Shown here piece after piece: positions 58,931-64,000 of a stretch of 64,000 nt of DNA. The stretch covers positions 62,001-126,000 of the forward strand of contig CBINHC010000003.1 in NCBI GenBank assembly GCA_966250385.1, written 5' to 3'. How positions within the stretch are numbered: position 1 is the stretch's first letter; each line of letters begins with the position of its first letter. The notes under the pieces are model-generated. The model was not told the origin of the DNA, made no database searches, and saw nothing but the letters and a program-made list of their open reading frames with translations. Position numbers and translations under genes: made by a program. The DNA is from DASWTL01 sp966250385 (GTDB lineage Bacteria > Bacteroidota > Bacteroidia > Sphingobacteriales > Sphingobacteriaceae).

Positions 58931-59767
58931 TTATCTGCGGACCGGAATGAACAGATCGGTGATACAGCGGTTTTTTTCGGCATGTTCCCGGATCGTCTGG
59001 AAGAACCTGCCCGAAGACCGCCATTCCAGGCCCTGATCACGAAGATGGTCGAGCAGAGCCGGCAGGTGCTCAGTCAGCGGCCGGCCAAATCCCACAAACG
59101 GGACTTTCAGGAAGGCGCCGCCCGGAAGTGTTTCCTCGAACATGTTCTCCTGCTGAACTAACTTCTCCAGAAGCTGACCGGGAACAGCATCTTTGGGGAC
59201 TGATGTATCCCACCTCATCCTTTCTGTTCCGGTTATGCCCGGCTGGTCGGGCGATTTGCCGATCAGCTGCGGGGTTTTTCCGCGGGCTGATGCGCTCAGC
59301 TGCTGCCATTTGAAATATCCCGCCGGGAAATGGCCGGCTCCTTCAGACCGGAAGGTGCAGATCTTTTCATCCGGACGCCAGATTCTTTTGGTGTCGTTCC
59401 ATTGATATTCTCCTGTCTTAGCCGCAGGCATCCGGGCCAACGCATCGTTTCGGAACCTGACCGGTGATCGCCCGGTCCGGGCGCTGAAGGCTTTACTGAA
59501 GGAAGCAGTGCTTTCAAAACCTGTTTCAAAGGCTATTTCCGCGACCTGCATCGTGGTATACCTGAGCAGGAAGCTGGCTTTTTCCAGCCGCAGACGCTTA
59601 ACATATTGCCAGACGGATTCCCCCGTGAACTCGCTGAACTGATGATGGAACCGGTAGTAGCTGCGGAAAGCTTGTTGCGAGATGCTGTCCCCGCTGAGGC
59701 GGGAATGTAAGTTCTGCTCGATGAACAGCCTGGCCCTTAAGATATTTTTCCTGCCCGCGGGATCCAT
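58931..59767 (-). CDS. AraC-family regulator with GyrI-like effector domain
   Basis: A 278-aa regulator. The AraC HTH pair is at the N terminus (residues 8-105: Y-Y-R-F-H-H-Q-F-S-E-F-T-G-E-S and I-A-F-E-T-G-F-E-S-T-A-S-F-S-K-A-F). The C-terminal 150 residues resemble the GyrI-like small-molecule-binding fold. This is the Rob/SoxS-like arrangement in which the effector domain binds a hydrophobic compound. I choose the ATG at 59767 rather than 59788 because a TAnnTTTG box at 59786-59793 overlaps the upstream codon. It is divergent from the DUF6624 gene and follows the M20 gene with a small gap. Confidence 0.87.
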   Translation of the reverse strand: MDPAGRKNILRARLFIEQNLHSRLSGDSISQQAFRSYYRFHHQFSEFTGESVWQYVKRLRLEKASFLLRYTTMQVAEIAFETGFESTASFSKAFSARTGRSPVRFRNDALARMPAAKTGEYQWNDTKRIWRPDEKICTFRSEGAGHFPAGYFKWQQLSASARGKTPQLIGKSPDQPGITGTERMRWDTSVPKDAVPGQLLEKLVQQENMFEETLPGGAFLKVPFVGFGRPLTEHLPALLDHLRDQGLEWRSSGRFFQTIREHAEKNRCITDLFIPVRR

Positions 59768-59785
59768 ATTGCGACGGAGTTTCAG

Positions 59786-59793
59786 CAAAAGTA
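59786..59793 (-). promoter_or_regulatory. -7 promoter box of the AraC/GyrI gene
   Basis: TACTTTTG on the minus strand. It predicts a transcription start near 59,782 and a short leader to the ATG at 59767, and rules out the ATG at 59788. Confidence 0.5.
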
Positions 59794-59918
59794 ATGTATG
59801 TATCGGTCAGATCATAATATGGGTGCCGGGTCGGAAATGCCTTGCGAAAATCTCTTCCGGATCTCCTCTTGTGTATTCGCCCGGCATTTCTGAAATTGAC
59901 CTTTACTTAAAATAAGAA

Positions 59919-60890
59919 ATGGGTACTCGTTTTTTTACGATCAGCTTTTTGTTGCTCTTTGCGGTGCAGTCGTTTTCCCAAAATGCACCTGCGGCCTATT
60001 ACGAAGGTGTAGCCCTTGCCGGGAAGCAGGTTGAAGCCGGTGAATATCTGGATGCTGCACGGTCTTATGCCAGGGCATTTGCGTCCAATAACGACCTTGG
60101 GGTGGTAATGCACCGGTATGAGGCTGCCAGATGCTGGGCCTTTGCCGGAAAGCCCGATTCCGCCTTTTATCAGTTACAAAGAATCTCAAATCCGGGATAC
60201 TACAGCAATCTCGTCGAAATATCGAGTGACCCGGCTTTTGAAACCCTGCATGATGACAAAAGATGGCGCCCGCTGCTGTCCCTCATCAAGGCCAATCTGG
60301 AAAAGGCAGACGGTAAACTGAACAAATCCCTGGTAGCTCTGCTGGACACCATCCGCTTCGACGATCAGAAGTACCGGCGGCAGATCACCGAAATGGAAAA
60401 CAGATTCGGCAGGTCCTCCGGGGAATTCGAGGAACTCGCCCTTGCTATGGAGCGCACAGATTCCGTGAACCTGGTTAAAGTCAAAGGTATAATTGATCAA
60501 TACGGCTGGCCCGGCCGCGACGTAATAGGCGAACGTGGCGGCATGACCATGTTTCTGGTGATCCAGCACGCCGACATCGCAGCTCAGGAGCAGTACCTGC
60601 CCCTGTTGAAAGCGGCCGTTAAAAAGGGGGATGTTTCGCCTTCCAATGTTGCGATGCTGGAAGACAGGATAGCGATCCGGAGAGGAGGAAGGCAGATCTA
60701 TGGCAGCCAGATCGGAAGAAATTTGGGGGACGGAGACTATTATGTTCTGCCTATGGAAGATCCGGAGAACGTCGATAAAAGACGCGCTGCGGTGAACCTG
60801 CCGCCCATGAAGGACTATGTGATCCGGTGGGGTATCTTATGGAGCCTGGACCGCTATGAGAAGGATCTGAAGAGAAACTCCGGGGATTGA
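59919..60890 (+). CDS. Secreted DUF6624 family protein with TPR-like N terminus
   Basis: A 323-aa exported protein (signal peptide ending Q-S-F-S-Q-N). Residues 25-130 form TPR-like helices (Y-L-D-A-A-R-S-Y-A-R-A-F, Y-E-A-A-R-C-W-A-F-A-G-K). The C-terminal half fits DUF6624: Y-G-W-P-G-R-D-V-I-G, V-I-Q-H-A-D, Q-E-Q-Y-L-P-L-L-K, and M-L-E-D-R-I-A, followed by G-R-Q-I-Y-G-S-Q. The conserved H-A-D and D-R-I suggest an active or binding site but no activity is known. It converges with the thioredoxin-fold lipoprotein gene 24 bases away. Confidence 0.83.
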   Translation: MGTRFFTISFLLLFAVQSFSQNAPAAYYEGVALAGKQVEAGEYLDAARSYARAFASNNDLGVVMHRYEAARCWAFAGKPDSAFYQLQRISNPGYYSNLVEISSDPAFETLHDDKRWRPLLSLIKANLEKADGKLNKSLVALLDTIRFDDQKYRRQITEMENRFGRSSGEFEELALAMERTDSVNLVKVKGIIDQYGWPGRDVIGERGGMTMFLVIQHADIAAQEQYLPLLKAAVKKGDVSPSNVAMLEDRIAIRRGGRQIYGSQIGRNLGDGDYYVLPMEDPENVDKRRAAVNLPPMKDYVIRWGILWSLDRYEKDLKRNSGD

Positions 60891-60913
60891 GAAGTGCACA
60901 ACCGGAGGGATAG

Positions 60914-62062
60914 TCACTGACCTGAACCGGAACTGCCGGCGAGGTGTTCCTTCAGATAGATGGGCAATTCCGACAGCTGCAGATCACGCGCCTTGATTTT
61001 GCCGTCACGGCCGACCAGAAAATAGAAGGGTAACCGGTCGGTATTGAAGTTCTTCAGGTTCCCGGAAGCGGCGCCCTGAAAATCGCAGATATTGATCCAA
61101 CGGAGATCATTCGTCCGGACAAAGGTTTTCCACCGCTCAGGCGTTTTGTCGAAACTGATGCCCAGGATCTCCAGCCCGGCTTTGTGATGTTTTTTATACA
61201 GGTCCTTCAGTTCGACCATATCACGTGCACTGTCTTTGTTCAGGCTCCTCCAGAACGCAATCAATGTCAGCTTGCCTTTGATCTGCGTGGCATCGAACGC
61301 CTGGCCGGTCACCGTTTCGCCAATTATCGGCGGAAGCGGTGTGCCAACCGCGGCCTTCATGTTTTCCCGGATGCGGGCATCCACACTTTTTCCGTAAAAA
61401 GAGCCTTTAGCAGCATCGTCCAGCTTAGCGAACAGGGCCTGATAATAACGGGGGGCTGCCGACAGTTCATCTGCGCCTATTTTGTCCAGCAGGAAGGCGG
61501 AAAAGATCGAGCCGGGGTTTGACCCGATGAAGCGCTCGGTAATGCGTTTTCCAGCCTTTGAATAATTTTCCCGCGTGACTGATATAGCGGAAACGAGGCG
61601 GTGTGACTCAGGTCCGTCAGATGTCTTGTTAAATTCAGCTTCGAAGTCTGCTTGTGCTGCATTGTACGCGGCCAGCAAATCCCTGCTGCTGCTGTCAAGC
61701 ATGGAATAATATCGGGCTACATCTTTTTGAACGGCTGAATTGCTGGTGGCTATCGGGTAGCCTGTATTCAGCATGTTAATATGAACCTCTTCTCCGTCAA
61801 GATAAACATAGGTCGGCGGTAAGGCATCCTTTCCGGTTTGGAACACGCTCAATTCATAAAAGCCGGCTTTTGGCGCGGTGATTTGGAAAAAGCCGCTGTC
61901 CCTGTTCAGATTCTCGGATAACAGGATTCCGGCATCGTTCTTAATCTGTAATACGCCGTCAACGTCGGTCGGACCGATTACAATTCTGAGCGTTTCATTT
62001 TTCATGCAGCCTGCCAGGAAGATCAGCAGAAATAAGTAAATACCGGACTTAATTAATCGCAT
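60914..62062 (-). CDS. Thioredoxin-fold (TlpA-like) lipoprotein lacking the C-x-x-C motif
   Basis: A 382-aa predicted lipoprotein (L-I-F-L-A-G-C, Cys about residue 19). An N-terminal DUF4369-like beta domain (residues 25-115) is followed by helices and a C-terminal AhpC/TSA-thioredoxin domain: G-K-L-T-L-I-A-F-W, then I-L-G-I-S-F-D and a cis-Pro in D-R-L-P-F-Y-F-L-V. At the redox site, where W-C-G-P-C is expected, the sequence reads F-W-R-S-L-N-K-D-S-A-R; both Cys are missing. It cannot act as a disulfide reductase; a binding or structural role is an inference. Periplasmic. Confidence 0.85.
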   Translation of the reverse strand: MRLIKSGIYLFLLIFLAGCMKNETLRIVIGPTDVDGVLQIKNDAGILLSENLNRDSGFFQITAPKAGFYELSVFQTGKDALPPTYVYLDGEEVHINMLNTGYPIATSNSAVQKDVARYYSMLDSSSRDLLAAYNAAQADFEAEFNKTSDGPESHRLVSAISVTRENYSKAGKRITERFIGSNPGSIFSAFLLDKIGADELSAAPRYYQALFAKLDDAAKGSFYGKSVDARIRENMKAAVGTPLPPIIGETVTGQAFDATQIKGKLTLIAFWRSLNKDSARDMVELKDLYKKHHKAGLEILGISFDKTPERWKTFVRTNDLRWINICDFQGAASGNLKNFNTDRLPFYFLVGRDGKIKARDLQLSELPIYLKEHLAGSSGSGQ

Positions 62063-62306
62063 ATAAGCAGGGTAATTTAAAATGCGCTACAGTTTTAATT
62101 GGCTGTCACAATATAGAGCAATAAAATATAATTTCCTGAATTTCCGCTATATGTATTTAATTGTCAATTTATTAGAGGGGCGTTTCGTGAATTGTAAATA
62201 AATTATCAGAGTAATTATCCGTTTTTGCTGCCGGCCCGAATTCTAATTTTAATATCTTCAGAAATAATACCTGACCCGTATTACAGAAAAACCAATTCCC
62301 TGAAGG

Positions 62307-63572
62307 ATGCATGCTTTATCAACCGAAAACCCCTGGCCGAATTACCAAAGGATTTTATTCCGGTTTCTTTTCGTCTTTTTTCTGCTGTTCATTTTGTTTT
62401 TCAATAACGGCACATTTTTCTTTTGGCGTCCATTTGAGATCCTATTGAAAGTAGGTTTTTCGGATATCATTTCCTGGGCCGGCCGGCATCTGCTTGGGTT
62501 AGGGGAAGTGAACTACGGTAAGGCCAATGGCAGCGGTGACACGAGCTTCAATTATGTGCTGTTGTTCTGCATCTTCGTGGTTTCTGCGGTATCCGCTGCG
62601 GTCTGGTCGGTGCTGGACCGGAAGGCAAGGAACTACCAACGGCTGCTTTACTGGCTGACTGCCGGACTCCGGTATTACGTTGGATTGATGCTGGTACAAT
62701 ACGGGCTCGCAAAGGTTATCGACGGGCAGTTTCCCACGCCGGACGTGGTCCGGCTTTCCCGGACCTTCGGAGAATCGACGCCCATGGGCCTTGCCTGGAC
62801 TTTTTTCGGGTACTCGGACGGCTATAAGTGGTTTATGGCGGCCGCTGAATTTATGGCTGTCCTGCTGCTCTTCAGGAGGACCATGACGGTCGGGGCGATC
62901 ATCGCGCTGGGTACCTGTGCCAATATTATGGCAGTAAACTATTTTTTCGATGTCCCGGTTAAGATCATCTCGACGGCCCTGGTCGCCATGAGCCTGTTTC
63001 TTCTCCTGGTTCAATCCCGGCAGTTGTTCGCTTTCTTTTTTCTCGGAAAGGCTTCTCCTTTACCGGCACTGTATCATCCTTTCCGGAAGAATTGGCAGTT
63101 TTATACAAGAACAGGCGTGAAAAGTCTCCTTTTGCTGATCACCGTCACCTTTGCTGTTTATAGTTTATTCAGGATGAAGGACCACTTTAAACGACCGGTT
63201 CCGGAGACGCCGGTTGCGGGACTCCATAGGGTGGTAGAATTCAAAGTCGATGGCAAAGCGGAGGAGGGAAACCGCTGGACTGAATTACGTCTGGTAAACA
63301 ATACCGCAACGGTCTATTACAGCAACGGTGCAACGGTCAGTTCAGTCTATTATGTTTATCCTGAAAAGAACAGGCTGGAGCTGTTCCTTAACCCCCTCGC
63401 GACAGAACCCGAAACATATACCTACCGGACCGAACGTGACGGCCTCATGGTTCTGGTGGGCCGGCATCAGCAGAAACCCGTCCAGATCCGGCTCAGAAAG
63501 GCAGGGGGCGAGGAGTTCCTGCTGATGAAAACGGGATTTCATTGGATAAGTGAGCGGCCGGATAATCAATAA
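62307..63572 (+). CDS. DoxX-like polytopic membrane protein
   Basis: A 421-aa membrane protein. About seven hydrophobic helices in residues 15-290 include the DoxX-like block Y-Y-V-G-L-M-L-V-Q-Y-G-L-A-K-V, then T-F-F-G-Y-S-D, F-M-A-A-A-E-F-M-A-V-L-L-L-F and C-A-N-I-M-A-V-N-Y-F-F-D-V-P. A C-terminal soluble domain (about 300-421) is beta-rich and probably extracytoplasmic. DoxX-like proteins are linked to quinone or thiol redox steps in some bacteria; nothing here fixes the role. The next gene starts 34 bases later, so they may form an operon. Confidence 0.82.
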   Translation: MHALSTENPWPNYQRILFRFLFVFFLLFILFFNNGTFFFWRPFEILLKVGFSDIISWAGRHLLGLGEVNYGKANGSGDTSFNYVLLFCIFVVSAVSAAVWSVLDRKARNYQRLLYWLTAGLRYYVGLMLVQYGLAKVIDGQFPTPDVVRLSRTFGESTPMGLAWTFFGYSDGYKWFMAAAEFMAVLLLFRRTMTVGAIIALGTCANIMAVNYFFDVPVKIISTALVAMSLFLLLVQSRQLFAFFFLGKASPLPALYHPFRKNWQFYTRTGVKSLLLLITVTFAVYSLFRMKDHFKRPVPETPVAGLHRVVEFKVDGKAEEGNRWTELRLVNNTATVYYSNGATVSSVYYVYPEKNRLELFLNPLATEPETYTYRTERDGLMVLVGRHQQKPVQIRLRKAGGEEFLLMKTGFHWISERPDNQ

Positions 63573-63606
63573 GGAGCCCATTCAGATAACCACCAGATAT
63601 CGCTTT

Positions 63607-64000
63607 ATGCACAGACTTCCCCTGCTTATTCTTTCGGTCCTTCTTCTTACGTTTTTCAGTTCCCGTGCGCAAACTTCCTGGGAGATCCGGGGTGTGGCAG
63701 TCGATACCCTGGCTGCCGCCAGGCTGGTCAACACCTCCGTATCGGTTCTGCATGCGAAAGATTCCACGCTGTTCAGATTCACCAGGGCAAAACCGGGCGG
63801 TACCTTTTCCATAACGGGCCTGAAGCCCGGAAAATTTATTCTCCTGGTCACCTACCCGGGTTATGCCGACTATGTCGAACATTTTGCCCTGGATTCCGCG
63901 GGGAGAGTGAAGGACTTCGGCACGATCAACCTGATCCTTAAAGAGAACGTGCTGAAGGAAGTACTGATCAGGGGCGAGGCGATCGCCATCAGGATCAAGG
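63607..64000 (+). CDS. TonB-dependent / outer-membrane beta-barrel receptor, N-terminal part (partial)
   Basis: A gene cut by the right edge; 131 codons are visible. The signal peptide (M-H-R-L-P-L-L-I-L-S-V-L-L-L-T-F-F) is cleaved after S-R-A-Q. Next is a CarboxypepD_reg-like beta domain (I-R-G-V-A-V-D-T, G-T-F-S-I-T-G-L-K-P-G-K). The beginning of the plug follows, L-K-E-V-L-I-R-G-E, as in the outer membrane beta-barrel receptor family represented at 31231-33636. An AAGGAG at 63571-63576 overlaps the stop of the DoxX-like gene but is too distant to be a standard ribosome site. Confidence 0.85.
   Translation, partial: MHRLPLLILSVLLLTFFSSRAQTSWEIRGVAVDTLAAARLVNTSVSVLHAKDSTLFRFTRAKPGGTFSITGLKPGKFILLVTYPGYADYVEHFALDSAGRVKDFGTINLILKENVLKEVLIRGEAIAIRIK

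Noticed and set aside
1..64000. CRISPR arrays, rRNA operons, insertion sequences, prophage modules
   Set aside because: No regularly spaced repeats, rRNA sequence, transposase or structural phage genes were seen. The tail-collar protein stands alone and has a signal peptide.

Overview
The window looks like chromosome from a member of the Bacteroidota, most likely a Sphingobacteriaceae-type bacterium (Pedobacter or Mucilaginibacter relatives). Reasons seen in the sequence: a C-terminal type IX secretion sorting domain, OMP_b-brl/CarboxypepD_reg outer-membrane receptors, DUF4175, DUF4870, DUF2752 and TM2 families, LytS/LytTR signalling, and several TAnnTTTG promoter boxes instead of sigma-70 -10 boxes. 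Genus cannot be settled from the sequence alone.

1-10 kb is housekeeping: the end of a gamma carbonic anhydrase gene, a lipoprotein, mnmG, two perfect parS-type palindromes, an ABC-F ATPase, a phosphoesterase, two small secreted proteins and a frameshifted TlpA-like protein. The parS sites suggest the replication origin region is not far away. 9.8-16.1 kb holds a tight DUF4175 / anti-sigma-type ATPase / YbeY operon and a two-gene exopolysaccharide cassette (sugar transferase plus CapK-type ligase). 16.6-21.1 kb holds a haloperoxidase-like lipoprotein, a secreted protein and a four-gene membrane operon (TM2, DUF2752, DUF4870, M48 peptidase).

21.3-26.8 kb is an AT-richer island starting at a tRNA-Pro(GGG) gene: a PLD-nuclease/helicase/DUF3427 protein, a convergent HNH nuclease and an XRE regulator. 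It has the composition of a defence module. 26.8-34.8 kb holds an acyltransferase, a LytTR regulator with two tandem kinases (one apparently lacking a working ATP site), an outer-membrane receptor and a hydrolase.

34.9-46.9 kb is the most unusual part. A membrane-anchored AraC-type regulator diverges from an operon encoding a secreted phage-tail-collar protein with HxH motifs, a 2869-residue LamG-rich protein with a type IX sorting domain, a 304-residue secreted protein that shares a domain with the giant, and a 40-residue lipoprotein. I infer a surface-structure system. It is followed by gene debris (DUF4260 and GH20 remnants).

48-64 kb holds an exo/endonuclease-phosphatase, an SDYE-repeat protein, a GH1-SDR fusion, a Fic protein lacking the catalytic His, a MacB-type permease, an M20 peptidase, an AraC/GyrI regulator, a DUF6624 protein, a thioredoxin-fold lipoprotein without CxxC, a DoxX-like membrane protein and the start of another outer-membrane receptor. 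No CRISPR array, rRNA operon, transposase or integrase was seen.
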